Origin: Prevotella sp.
Lineage (GTDB): Bacteria; Bacteroidota; Bacteroidia; Bacteroidales; Bacteroidaceae
Length of the DNA stretch: 51,770 bases
Direction of reading: 5' to 3'
NCBI GenBank assembly: GCA_017615355.1
Contig: JAGAAJ010000083.1
Location: 1 to 51,770 of the forward strand
Shown here: piece by piece, positions 19,129 through 27,293 of the stretch
Layout: every line of letters starts with the position of its first letter
Numbering within the stretch: position 1 is the stretch's first letter
Translations under genes and position numbers: made by a program
Notes under the pieces: model-generated
Seen by the model: only the letters and a program-made list of their open reading frames with translations
Database searches by the model: none
Told to the model about the DNA's origin: nothing

Positions 19129-19932
19129 TTAAACAAGTTCGAAGATGCCGGTGGGCACAGTGCGTTTAAGCACGTCAAGCTGAATATCCTTGCCAGCGAT
19201 GATACCATAGCTGCGAAGGGTAGCCTCCACCGTTTTGCGCGCCAGCTCAGGATGGTTGTTCTCCTCCGAGAGGTGACAAAGCCATACATGGCGCAAATCC
19301 TCGCTCATGTGCTGGGCAATAGCCTCACCACAGGCGTTGTTGCTGAGATGCCCCGTTCCACTGCTGATACGTTCCTTGAGATGAGCAGGATAAGGACCTG
19401 CCATCAACATTTCGCGGTCGTGATTGGCCTCGATGACGAGATAGTTGGCCTTTGAGATATATTGGGCCATCTCTTCAGTGATACGTCCGGCATCGGTGAT
19501 GATGCAGAAACTGACACCGTCGGCCTCAATCATATAGCCTACGTTGTCGCTACTGTCGTGGGGCACGGAGAATGGTGTCATTATGAAATCGCCCATTGAA
19601 ATCGTCTCACCGGCAATCACGAAATGCCTGTCGATGGGGTCCACCTTTCTCGTCACGCAGTAGTTGCGGTCGATTCCTTGATGCACTTCTTCGGTTGCAT
19701 AAACAGGTAGATGCAGGTCGTGGCTAATGCTGCCCACGCACTTGATATGGTCGGCGTGGTCGTGGGTGATGAGCAGGTGATGCACCTGTGTGAGGTTCAG
19801 CCCATAGTCCCTGAAATGTTTCTTCAGCGTGCGCACACCAACGCCCGCATCGATCATCAGACCGTCGCTGTCGGTATAGAGGAAATAACAATTTCCGCTG
19901 CTTCCGCTACCAAAAGAAATGAATCTCAGCAT
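19129..19932 (-). CDS. MBL-fold metallo-hydrolase (YycJ/WalJ-like)
   Basis: The 267-aa protein opens with the LRFISFGSGSSGNCY start characteristic of YycJ/WalJ-type metallo-beta-lactamase-fold hydrolases. The metal-binding motif THDHADH lies near residue 58, and further His/Asp ligands include the HDSSDNVGY segment and DAGRI. Family members are thought to be 5'-to-3' exonucleases linked to DNA repair or cell-wall signalling; the exact substrate is not certain. I chose the ATG at 19932 over a TTG at 19947 because a -7 promoter box sits at 19956-19963 and the family N terminus begins at this Met. It converges on transketolase with a shared terminator. Confidence 0.85.
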   Translation of the reverse strand: MLRFISFGSGSSGNCYFLYTDSDGLMIDAGVGVRTLKKHFRDYGLNLTQVHHLLITHDHADHIKCVGSISHDLHLPVYATEEVHQGIDRNYCVTRKVDPIDRHFVIAGETISMGDFIMTPFSVPHDSSDNVGYMIEADGVSFCIITDAGRITEEMAQYISKANYLVIEANHDREMLMAGPYPAHLKERISSGTGHLSNNACGEAIAQHMSEDLRHVWLCHLSEENNHPELARKTVEATLRSYGIIAGKDIQLDVLKRTVPTGIFELV

Positions 19933-19955
19933 GTGCCTTGTGTTCAATTTTGCTG

Positions 19956-19963
19956 CAAAGGTA
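19956..19963 (-). promoter_or_regulatory. Promoter -7 box of the metallo-hydrolase gene
   Basis: TACCTTTG on the minus strand, ending 23 nt before the ATG at 19932. The expected -33 TTTG is not clear, because the upstream DNA is a simple repeat (GATAAGTGATAAGTGAAAAG) on the plus strand. Confidence 0.5.
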
Positions 19964-20064
19964 GAAAAAAGAAGTGAAAAGCGATAAGTGATAAGTGAAA
20001 AGTTACTCTCACTTGTTATTTTTTAACGCTTACACACACCTCTTCATTTTCCATCTTTCATCAA

Positions 20065-22335
20065 TTAGAACGGCAGGCCGACGGCGAAATGAAAGGCGTA
20101 GTCGCGGCTGAAGCGCGGATGTAAGATGGGATAGTGCTCGTCCTCAGCTTCCTCGAAAGCAGGATTGATAGCCTTCATGCCGAGGTCGAAACGCAGGATG
20201 AAATAACCCATATTGAAGCGTACGCCCAGGCCGTAACCCACGGCCAACTGCTTGTAGAAGTCGTTGAACCGAAACTGTCCGCCAGGCTGGATGTCGTACT
20301 GGCGCAACGTCCATATATTACCTGCATCAATAAAGGCGGCACCGTCAAGTTTCCAGAAAAGGTGAGTGCGATATTCGGCATTGAGGTCAAGCTTCATATC
20401 GCCCGTCTGGTTGATGAAGTTGATGCGGCCGTCGCGCTCCTTGAACTTGCCAGGTCCCAACGAGCGCACGCTCCATCCTCTGACGCTGTTGGCACCACCG
20501 GCGAAATAGCGTTTCTCAAAGGGCAACACCGACGAGTTGCCATAGGGATAGGCGATGCCGAAGCCCAGGTGCAGCACCACCTGATTGCTCTGATCAATAG
20601 CAATGGAGCGGGTGATGTCGAAATCGGCTTTCACATACTGTGCAAAGGCGATATTAAAGAGACGATAGTGTCCGTTGGCATCCTTCTCGGCACCAAACAC
20701 ATTGGAGCCCAGCTGCAACAGGTTGCCCGACGTCTCAATGTTCGTTTTCAGTGCCACAGGTCCGTTAGCGTAGGAATAGCCGAAGCCCAGCTTGGTAATG
20801 AAGAGGTCTTCATAGTTGTAGCGCAGGATGGCGTTGCGTGACGTCTCACTCTCTAAGTATTCCCTCTTGAATGTATCCGAGATCCACGGCATGAATACAT
20901 AGTTGATGTCGATAAGGTCGAAGAGGAAGTGGTCGTGCCGCTGTGGCAGCTCCCAGCGATAACGCCATGCAGCAGAGAGTACGCGGCGGTGGAACTCAGG
21001 GCGGTCCTGCAAGTCGTAGAGCAGCGACACCTCACTGGTTGCATTGTATGAGCGGAAGAGGGATTGTGGAAAGAGAAATGAGGGTGCAACTAAACGAGGG
21101 AACTGTAAGCGCGTCTCAAGCGAATACTCTGTGAAGTCCTGATTGCTATAGCCCTCCAGCCCTCGGATAGCCTCATAGGCACCACGCAGCTCTACGCTGA
21201 GCACCTCACTGCCCCGAAAGAGGTTACGGTTCTGATACGTCAGCGAGGCGGCAGCTCCCAAGTCACCGGCGGTGTTCGTACCCTCAGGCTGGAAGCTCAG
21301 CGTCGATGGCTTGTTCGTCTGTATCTGGATGTCGCAGTCGAGCATCCCATCAGCTTGGGGAGATAATAGCAAGGGATTAACGGGTGTCAACTGGATATTG
21401 GTGTAGCGCACGGCCTGCAAGCGTCCGAAGTGGTTGTATGTATTCTTCAATCCTGTGGCGCTATAAGGATGACCCTCAGCAAGATGCGTACACTCCTCCA
21501 ACACACTTTTACGTAGTCGGATACCGCTCTCATCCCCACCTAAAGAGGAGTCGGTGGAGGCATCGCTGCTAGAATAAGTGATGTTGCGTATCGTATAGCG
21601 GGTGTGAAGTGTATCTGGACGGTTGTTCTGCCTGAACAGCGAGAGATGCAGCGTCAGGTTGACCAGGTTCGACATGCCGACGGTGTCAGCGTGATAGGTA
21701 ATAAACTCCTTATGGAAACGGTAGTAGCCGCTGTCGGCCAGCAGAGCGGTGATACGCTTACGCTCAGCGTCCAATCGGCTTACATCAAAGCGCATACCCT
21801 CATGCAAAAGACGTCGCAGACTGTCATTGCCCAGCACCTCGGCCACCTGCGGGTCGTCAATCTGATAATGCAAGTTATGGATGAAGTACGGCTGTCCAGG
21901 CTGCAACCAGTAGGTGATGTCAGTTTTCTTTCCGCGCTGCCGCATCTCATAAACCACCTCGGCATTGAGAAAGCCCTCATTGCGTAGCTGCTGACGCAGA
22001 TCACTTCGCGAGAGCTCCGCCTTCAACGTATCGAAGAGCACAGGCGGCTCACCAATAGCCCTCAACGTGCGGTTCACCCATTTCGTGGTGTCGGCACCCG
22101 AGAGCGAATAGGTGTGCAGAGGCAGACGAAAGATAGAGAACCAACGTGCGTTAGGCTGCTGGCGCACATAGTTGCGTAGCGTGGCGGTATTCACCTGCGG
22201 ATAATCGCCCAACGTCTTCACGCTCACCGAGTTCAGTAGTGTTCTGTCGTCGGGTACATAACGTGTCGTGCTGCACGATGCCAGCACCAGCATCATACAG
22301 CCCAACAAAGCCTTTATCAGCGTCCCTTTCCGCAT
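20065..22335 (-). CDS. tamL: TamL-like lipidated Omp85 outer-membrane assembly protein
   Basis: The 756-aa protein starts with a lipoprotein signal peptide whose lipobox ends in LVLASC (Cys near residue 21), followed by POTRA-like repeats (about 40-330). It ends in a large beta-barrel with the Omp85 features FAGGANSVRGW and a C-terminal aromatic residue (GLPF). This matches the Bacteroidetes TamL architecture, a TamA homologue with a lipid anchor that helps insert proteins into the outer membrane. The TamB partner is not in this window. The start at 22335 is fixed by the lipobox distance and by a promoter whose -7 box lies only 10 nt upstream. Confidence 0.88.
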   Translation of the reverse strand: MRKGTLIKALLGCMMLVLASCSTTRYVPDDRTLLNSVSVKTLGDYPQVNTATLRNYVRQQPNARWFSIFRLPLHTYSLSGADTTKWVNRTLRAIGEPPVLFDTLKAELSRSDLRQQLRNEGFLNAEVVYEMRQRGKKTDITYWLQPGQPYFIHNLHYQIDDPQVAEVLGNDSLRRLLHEGMRFDVSRLDAERKRITALLADSGYYRFHKEFITYHADTVGMSNLVNLTLHLSLFRQNNRPDTLHTRYTIRNITYSSSDASTDSSLGGDESGIRLRKSVLEECTHLAEGHPYSATGLKNTYNHFGRLQAVRYTNIQLTPVNPLLLSPQADGMLDCDIQIQTNKPSTLSFQPEGTNTAGDLGAAASLTYQNRNLFRGSEVLSVELRGAYEAIRGLEGYSNQDFTEYSLETRLQFPRLVAPSFLFPQSLFRSYNATSEVSLLYDLQDRPEFHRRVLSAAWRYRWELPQRHDHFLFDLIDINYVFMPWISDTFKREYLESETSRNAILRYNYEDLFITKLGFGYSYANGPVALKTNIETSGNLLQLGSNVFGAEKDANGHYRLFNIAFAQYVKADFDITRSIAIDQSNQVVLHLGFGIAYPYGNSSVLPFEKRYFAGGANSVRGWSVRSLGPGKFKERDGRINFINQTGDMKLDLNAEYRTHLFWKLDGAAFIDAGNIWTLRQYDIQPGGQFRFNDFYKQLAVGYGLGVRFNMGYFILRFDLGMKAINPAFEEAEDEHYPILHPRFSRDYAFHFAVGLPF

Positions 22336-22344
22336 TTTAGAGTG

Positions 22345-22376
22345 CAAAAGTACGAATAAGTGAGCGAAAAGCAAAA
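22345..22376 (-). promoter_or_regulatory. Promoter of tamL
   Basis: Minus-strand TACTTTTG at 22345-22352 and TTTTG at 22372-22376 are separated by 19 bp. Transcription would begin only a few nt before the ATG at 22335, so the leader is extremely short. Confidence 0.7.
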
Positions 22377-22422
22377 GAAAAAGGCCATTTTCTTTCGCTT
22401 TTTTATCCTTGTATGAGCGGTA

Positions 22423-22545
22423 TCAACACCTGCGGAAGTGCCACAGGCAATAGATAATGTAGCCCATCAACCCAAAATAGCTTACCGTCAGAGGAATAGT
22501 AAACCAGAGGGGAAGCGATAAAAAATCGTTGATGTAGTCTGCCAT
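22423..22545 (-). CDS. Small 40-aa membrane protein
   Basis: A short open reading frame beginning MADYINDFLSLPLW encodes one hydrophobic helix (about residues 13-35) and ends in a basic HFRRC tail. Support comes from its own upstream promoter-like box (TATCTTTG, minus strand, 22571-22578) and its position in an otherwise empty gap between two divergent genes. I do not recognise a family. The short Trp/Tyr-rich helix with a positive tail would insert in the inner membrane. It could be an accessory peptide of a membrane complex or a regulator. Confidence 0.5.
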   Translation of the reverse strand: MADYINDFLSLPLWFTIPLTVSYFGLMGYIIYCLWHFRRC

Positions 22546-22570
22546 TGTTGTGTTCGTTTATAATTTGTTG

Positions 22571-22598
22571 CAAAGATAAAGAAAAAAGAGACTTACAA
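22571..22598 (-). promoter_or_regulatory. Promoter-like boxes before the 40-aa ORF
   Basis: Minus-strand TATCTTTG at 22571-22578 with a TTG at 22596-22598 (spacing 17 bp, slightly short). Transcription would start about 20 nt before the ATG at 22545. Confidence 0.5.
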
Positions 22599-22673
22599 GT
22601 GTCGAAAAAATGAAGATGGTGTCAGTTTTTTGGCAATTATGTGTCTACAAAATGCGTTTTTCTGACATTTTCC

Positions 22674-22704
22674 TTTGCTTTTTATTAGAATTGTCGTACC
22701 TTCG
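22674..22704 (+). promoter_or_regulatory. Promoter of the membrane AraC-type regulator
   Basis: TTTG at 22674-22677 and TACCTTCG at 22697-22704 are separated by 19 bp. The -7 box has one change from TAnnTTTG. It ends 4 nt before the ATG at 22709, which would make the transcript nearly leaderless if that start is used. Confidence 0.55.
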
Positions 22705-22708
22705 CAGC

Positions 22709-23854
22709 ATGATTACGATAGGCGAGATGCAGATTAGTGGCACGCTGACAATGCTGATGTTGTCGGTGATGATGATTCTATGCGTACCCCGCCATTCCAG
22801 GCACAGCGGAAGCTTTGCCAAGGCGCGGTGGATCATGGCAGCCGGCACAGGACTGATATCGCTGCAGTTCCTGCTGCAATACATCATCGGCTTCCGCCAG
22901 ATGGGCATCACTCAGGGGGTGCTCTTGAACCTGCTGCTGTTCATGCCCGCCTCCATGCTCTGCTGCATGGCCATCCTCTACGTGCAACTGCAAGGACATG
23001 TTGCACGAAAAAACTGGATAGTAGGCGGAGGCATTTGCGGCTTATCTGCACTAATACTGATAAGCACAGTGCTGCTCGACGGCATACCCTTGCAGCAAGA
23101 ATCGAAGGTGCTTAGAATGACCGAGTACATAGGGGCAGTGCTCTATGTGGTGATGCAGACTTACGTCTTTGTCTTACAACTGAAAGCTTACAGGACACTG
23201 AGTCAGGCAGTGGAAGAATACTATGACAGCGAGCGCCGCGACCTCTTCAACTGGATGGGACTGAGCATGAAGGCCATGACCCTGCTGGCATTCCTCGTAC
23301 CTCTTATCATCTTCATGGACGGCAAGCCACTGGTACTGTTCTCATTAGCCTATTTCCTCTGCATCTCCTACATCGCCATCAGCTTCTATAGCTATGGCAT
23401 CAGCGAAAATATGATGTACGTAGAGGAAGCAGAGAGCGAGAGCGTCAACGATATCCTCAACGCCAACGAAAACTGTGATATTGACGGAGGTAACAACAGC
23501 AACAACTTAACGAAGTCGGACCAGCAGCGACAGCGCGTGGAGGAGGCGTTGAAACAATGGACGGACAGTGGGGCATACAGGGAACACAACCTAACCATAG
23601 CCGTTGTGGCGCGACAGATGGGTTTGCCTCAGAAACAGCTGCAGGAGTGGCTGCGTCAGTCGGAATACAAGAAACTGGCTGGCTTGGTTACCACACTCCG
23701 CATAGAGGAAGCCAAACGTGTGCTGAAGGAGCATCCCGACTGGTCGGTGGAAAGTGTTGCCGACCACTGCGGTTTCAACGACCGCAAATATTTCCACCAG
23801 GTTTTCCTACAATACACCGGCACTACCCCTGCAAAGTTTCAGCAGGAAGAATAG
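22709..23854 (+). CDS. Membrane-bound AraC-family transcription regulator
   Basis: The 381-aa protein has a hydrophobic N-terminal half with about seven membrane helices (residues 10-230), an acidic/Asn-rich linker, and a C-terminal AraC-type double helix-turn-helix (about 285-380). The latter is recognisable by NLTIAVVARQMG, the RIEEAKRVL helix, and the ending SVADHCGFNDRKYFHQVF. This layout suggests a membrane sensor that binds DNA directly. A longer frame opens at 22610, but the promoter overlaps it, so 22709 is preferred. Its last 32 bp overlap the end of the convergent phosphopantetheinyl transferase gene. Confidence 0.82.
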   Translation: MITIGEMQISGTLTMLMLSVMMILCVPRHSRHSGSFAKARWIMAAGTGLISLQFLLQYIIGFRQMGITQGVLLNLLLFMPASMLCCMAILYVQLQGHVARKNWIVGGGICGLSALILISTVLLDGIPLQQESKVLRMTEYIGAVLYVVMQTYVFVLQLKAYRTLSQAVEEYYDSERRDLFNWMGLSMKAMTLLAFLVPLIIFMDGKPLVLFSLAYFLCISYIAISFYSYGISENMMYVEEAESESVNDILNANENCDIDGGNNSNNLTKSDQQRQRVEEALKQWTDSGAYREHNLTIAVVARQMGLPQKQLQEWLRQSEYKKLAGLVTTLRIEEAKRVLKEHPDWSVESVADHCGFNDRKYFHQVFLQYTGTTPAKFQQEE

Positions 23855-24401
23855 CGTATGTAAGAACGTAGTCGGGAGTGAACTCATAGCTGACCGCTAC
23901 GACCTCATCTCTTTTTTTGTTCTCTATCTGCATCATGCCCTCGCCAATGGAGAGAACACGCATGTCGAAGAAAGCGAGGCGGTCTTCTGAAAATAGTTTG
24001 TAGACGGCTTCCTTGGCCGACCAAAGCAAGAGCTTCTCATCGGTGGATTCAACCTGCTCGTCAGGACGGATGAAACGTGAAGCGATGCGCTCCACACGAT
24101 CAGAACGATACTCGATGTCCACCCCTACCCCACTATCTTCGGAAATCAGCATAACGACATAGCCTCGGGTGTGGGAGATGGAGAGGTGTGAGGTGAGAGG
24201 TGTGAGGGGTGAGGTGAGAAAGGGTTTGCCGCTAGGCTCATGATCGATGGAATAGGAAGTGTCGCCATCCATCATTGCCGTCAACAGAAGCTGCTCAGCC
24301 AGGCGCTCACGCTGACGGGGCGTACCTTCCTGCGGCTCATCCATACGCCAAAGGCCCAAACGAGTGTGCGGAGAAAGCTGACGGATCTCAAGTAGTGGCA
24401 T
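23823..24401 (-). CDS. 4'-phosphopantetheinyl transferase (Sfp type)
   Basis: The 192-aa protein attaches the phosphopantetheine arm of coenzyme A to carrier proteins. The Sfp-type signatures are GVGVDIEY (Mg2+-binding Asp-x-Glu) near residue 92 and LLWSAKEAVYK near 125. Residues about 60-78 (in TSPLTPLTSHLS) are encoded by a GAGGTGAGAGG-type simple repeat and look like a repeat expansion inside the gene. It overlaps the end of gldE by 14 bp, so translation is probably coupled; gldE next to a PPTase is a conserved Bacteroidetes order. Confidence 0.85.
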   Translation of the reverse strand: MPLLEIRQLSPHTRLGLWRMDEPQEGTPRQRERLAEQLLLTAMMDGDTSYSIDHEPSGKPFLTSPLTPLTSHLSISHTRGYVVMLISEDSGVGVDIEYRSDRVERIASRFIRPDEQVESTDEKLLLWSAKEAVYKLFSEDRLAFFDMRVLSIGEGMMQIENKKRDEVVAVSYEFTPDYVLTYAILPAETLQG

Positions 24402-25704
24402 TTCCTACAACAACCTTGATTTTGGAGATGCGGTGACCGTCAATCTCAACAATCTCAAACTTGAACTGGTTGTACTCGATGCGCTCATGCTGCTTGGGGA
24501 AGTCGCCCTTCAGCTCGAGCAGCAGGCCAGCGAGCGTGTCGGCATCGCCCTGCACCTCGTCGAAGATGTCATCGTCGAGATTGAGATCGCGACAGAAATC
24601 AGTCAGCAGCGTCTTGCCCTCAAAGACATAGGTATTGGCATTGAGGCGTACGAAGTTCTTCTCTTCCTCATCGTATTCATCGTTGATCTCGCCGACGATT
24701 TCCTCCAAGATATCCTCCAGGGTGATGATGCCGCTGGTGCCTCCAAACTCGTCGACAACGATGGCGATGTGCACCTTGTGCTCCTGGAAATCGCGCAGCA
24801 GATCGTCGATTTTCTTCGTCTCAGGCACGAAATAGGGCGGACGGATAAGCGACTGCCACCGGAAAGAAGAAGGCTTTGAGAGGTGCGGAAGCAGGTCCTT
24901 GATATAGAGGATGCCGCGAACCTTGTCGAGGCTACCCTGACAGACGGGTATGCGGGAATAGTTGTTCTCAACGATGCAGCTGATGACGTCGGGGAAGGTG
25001 GAACGGAAATCGAGGCTGACGACATCCTGACGCGAGGTCATCACCTCCTTTGCCGTCTCGTCGCCGAAACGGACGATGCCCTCCAGCATGTTCTTCTCCT
25101 CCTTCAGGTCAGCCTCGTCGGTCAGCTCCAGAGCCTGCTCCAGGTCATCAACGCTGAGCACGTGGTTCTCTTTCTGCACCACCTTGCCAGCCAACACGCC
25201 GGAACGGATGAGGATGGCAGACAACGGACGGAACAGACGGCTGAGCACCGTAATGGCAGGTGCAAATCGACGGCAGACGCTGAGCGCGTGCTGACCACTA
25301 TATACCTTGGGGATAATCTCTCCGAAGAGCAGCAACAGGAAGGTGAGCAGCACCGTGACCACAACAAACTGCAACCAGACAGCATGACCAAAATCGACCA
25401 AGTGTGCAAAGAAATAGTTGCACAGCATGATGATGGTCACGTTGACCAGATTGTTAGTGATGAGAATGGTGGCCAGCGTGCGCTCTGAATCTTTGCGCAG
25501 CCGCTGTATCTTAGCATCGACGTCGTTCTTTTCCTCGTCAAGCTCATTAATGTCGTTGGGCGACAAAGAGAAGAAAGCTATTTCAGAACCCGATGCAAAG
25601 CCGGAAACAAAAAGCAGGATGAAAGCCAGCACAATGGCAACAATAGCTCCCATCGTAGGGGTGAGCCATTGCACCTCGCTGAACAAATGTTGAAGATAGT
25701 CCAT
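24388..25704 (-). CDS. gldE: GldE-like DUF21/CBS/CorC transmembrane protein
   Basis: The 438-aa protein contains a DUF21 membrane domain with four hydrophobic segments in residues 15-160, a CBS-domain pair (about 195-335, with DEFGGTSGIITLEDILEEIVGE at its end) and a C-terminal CorC/HlyC-type domain. In Bacteroidetes, genes of this type next to ssb are annotated gldE and linked to gliding in motile species. In non-gliding Prevotella-like bacteria it is more likely a divalent-cation transport or homeostasis protein. The start at 25704 lies 23 nt after ssb. Confidence 0.85.
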   Translation of the reverse strand: MDYLQHLFSEVQWLTPTMGAIVAIVLAFILLFVSGFASGSEIAFFSLSPNDINELDEEKNDVDAKIQRLRKDSERTLATILITNNLVNVTIIMLCNYFFAHLVDFGHAVWLQFVVVTVLLTFLLLLFGEIIPKVYSGQHALSVCRRFAPAITVLSRLFRPLSAILIRSGVLAGKVVQKENHVLSVDDLEQALELTDEADLKEEKNMLEGIVRFGDETAKEVMTSRQDVVSLDFRSTFPDVISCIVENNYSRIPVCQGSLDKVRGILYIKDLLPHLSKPSSFRWQSLIRPPYFVPETKKIDDLLRDFQEHKVHIAIVVDEFGGTSGIITLEDILEEIVGEINDEYDEEEKNFVRLNANTYVFEGKTLLTDFCRDLNLDDDIFDEVQGDADTLAGLLLELKGDFPKQHERIEYNQFKFEIVEIDGHRISKIKVVVGNATT

Positions 25705-25757
25705 TGTTAGCTATTGGCTGTTGGCAATTAGCTGTTAGCCATTGGCTGTTGGGGCTT
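25705..25757. repeat. TTGGCTGTTAGC-type short tandem repeat at the ssb 3' end
   Basis: Degenerate copies of an ATTGGCTGTTGGC/ATTAGCTGTTAGC unit fill the gap between gldE and ssb and extend into the last codons of ssb. They belong to the oligonucleotide-repeat tracts seen at several gene ends in this window. Confidence 0.7.
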
Positions 25758-26081
25758 GGGAGTGAGCATCTCCATATTATCTGCCCAAATCTCGGTGTAA
25801 TACTGCCGTTTGCCCTGCTTGTCGTCATAGGAGGCATAGTGGATGCGTCCCTCGATGTAGAGCTTGTCACCCTTGTGCACATACTGCTCCACTATCTCGG
25901 CCAGCTTGCGCCACATGATGATATTGTGCCACTCGGTACGGTCAGGCACCTGCGTACCGTTCTGCAGCGTATAGCCTCGCTCGGTAGTAGCCAGCGTCAG
26001 GCGGGCCACAGGCTGCCCCTGGTCTACATAACGCACCTCAGGCTCCTTGCCCACATTACCTATCAGCATTACCTTGTTCAT
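25728..26081 (-). CDS. ssb: Single-stranded DNA-binding protein
   Basis: The 117-aa protein has an SSB-type OB fold with the start MNKVMLIGNVGKEPEVRY, the TEWHNIIMWRKLAEIVEQYV core and the GDKLYIEGRI strand. It binds single-stranded DNA in replication, repair and recombination. The start at 26081 is set by homology; a longer frame to 26180 overlaps the upstream gene. The usual acidic tip (D-D-x-x-P-F), which recruits partner proteins, is missing: the protein ends in a KPQQPMANS tail encoded by a simple repeat. It may be a secondary SSB, or one whose tail was eroded. Confidence 0.9.
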   Translation of the reverse strand: MNKVMLIGNVGKEPEVRYVDQGQPVARLTLATTERGYTLQNGTQVPDRTEWHNIIMWRKLAEIVEQYVHKGDKLYIEGRIHYASYDDKQGKRQYYTEIWADNMEMLTPKPQQPMANS

Positions 26082-26106
26082 ACCAACAACCGTTAAGCAA
26101 TAACCA

Positions 26107-26664
26107 TTATCCTTTGGCAGCTCCCAGATAGACGTATTTGAAGTTCTTTCCCTTTGGCGAGGGGAACTGACTGCGATCATCCACGCGAGAACGCAGATGC
26201 TCGACGATACGGTTGTAGCAATCCTGGGGAGAGATTGCCTTCACCTGTGCCACGAAGAGCGTATCACGATACTGGAACTTTCCCGTACCCGGAGTCATCA
26301 GCACCCTCTTGAAATTGAGCGTACCCTCATACCATCCGGGACGTTCCTCATTCAGCTTCATCAGCGTCTGCTGCGCCGAAGAACGTTCTTTCTGCTGCAT
26401 ATTTTCGTCTTCATGTCCACGCAGCGCCTTCTTCTCCTTGAAGTCCTGCATGCTAGCTGCCTCGGTCTTTATAATAATAAAGTACACGCGCGAACGAACC
26501 TTATAGCGCTTGGGATAATAGACGTCGCTGGCAGCATACTCACGAATATCCTGCTCCAGTTCGGGCGTCATGCCTATTTCATCAATATTGGCAAGGAAAG
26601 AAATAGCATCGTCGACACTTTTAACAAGCGTCTCTTTATTGAAATACCTTAAGTAGAGATTCAT
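26107..26664 (-). CDS. Conserved protein of unknown function
   Basis: The 185-aa protein has no signal peptide or membrane segment. It is mixed in charge, with a central Lys/Glu/Gln-rich helix (about 70-105) and a C-terminal part ending KGKNFKYVYLGAAKG. I do not recognise a family. It lies 25 nt upstream of ssb and may be co-transcribed with ssb, gldE and the PPTase gene. In many Bacteroidetes mutY occupies this place, but no MutY motif is visible here. The ATG at 26664 is preferred over TTG at 26670. Confidence 0.7.
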   Translation of the reverse strand: MNLYLRYFNKETLVKSVDDAISFLANIDEIGMTPELEQDIREYAASDVYYPKRYKVRSRVYFIIIKTEAASMQDFKEKKALRGHEDENMQQKERSSAQQTLMKLNEERPGWYEGTLNFKRVLMTPGTGKFQYRDTLFVAQVKAISPQDCYNRIVEHLRSRVDDRSQFPSPKGKNFKYVYLGAAKG

Positions 26665-26714
26665 TGTCAAAAAATTAGTTGATGTTTTTTAACATGCCTT
26701 GGCAACCAAAAAAG

Positions 26715-26787
<73 letters not shown>

Positions 26788-26815
26788 AACTGCCAAAAAA
26801 AAAGTGGTAGAAATG

Positions 26816-26899
26816 TGAAGAGGAGGAGACTCGAACTCCCACGTCGCAATTGACACTACCCCCTCAAAGTAGCGCGTCTACCAATTCCGCCACCTCTCC
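26816..26899 (-). tRNA. tRNA-Leu (GAG)
   Basis: An 84-nt class II tRNA. Acceptor GGAGAGG pairs with CCTCTTC, anticodon stem CTACT/GGTAG encloses TTGAGGG (anticodon GAG), and it has a long variable arm and T-arm GAGTTCGAGTCTC. CCA is not encoded. Confidence 0.92.
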
Positions 26900-26928
26900 A
26901 ACATTTATTTTCACAAGGAAGAAAAGAG

Positions 26929-27010
26929 TGCCCAGAACAGGACCCGAACCTGCACGCCTCGCGGCACACGCACCTGAAACGTGCGCGTCTACCAATTCCG
27001 CCACCTGGGC
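26929..27010 (-). tRNA. tRNA-Leu (CAG)
   Basis: An 82-nt class II tRNA. Acceptor GCCCAGG pairs with TCTGGGC, anticodon stem CACGT/GCGTG encloses TTCAGGT (anticodon CAG), and the variable arm is long. CCA is not encoded. Confidence 0.92.
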
Positions 27011-27064
27011 ATTTTATCGAACAGAGGGCCTACCCTGCTGCTCGCTCTTTAGTTCAACATGTGG

Positions 27065-27137
<73 letters not shown>

Positions 27138-27182
27138 AACTTCTTCCGCAACTCGGAAGGCATCTCTCTCGATTGCGGGTGC

Positions 27183-27214
27183 AAAGGTAACACTTTTTTC
27201 TAAACCGACAAAAC
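27183..27214 (-). promoter_or_regulatory. Promoter of the tRNA cluster
   Basis: Minus-strand TACCTTTG at 27183-27190 and TTTTG at 27210-27214, 19 bp apart. It matches the Bacteroidetes consensus exactly and sits upstream of the four co-oriented tRNA genes. Confidence 0.8.
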
Positions 27215-27293
27215 TTTTTCCCGTTTTTTTTCAAAAAAACTATCTGCAAGAGCGGCAGACTGGTGTTCAGCGGCTAAAAACTCCTGGTAAGAA

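Noticed and set aside
22610-22708. N-terminal extension of the AraC-type regulator from 22610
   Set aside because: The predicted promoter lies inside this stretch, so it would not be in the transcript.
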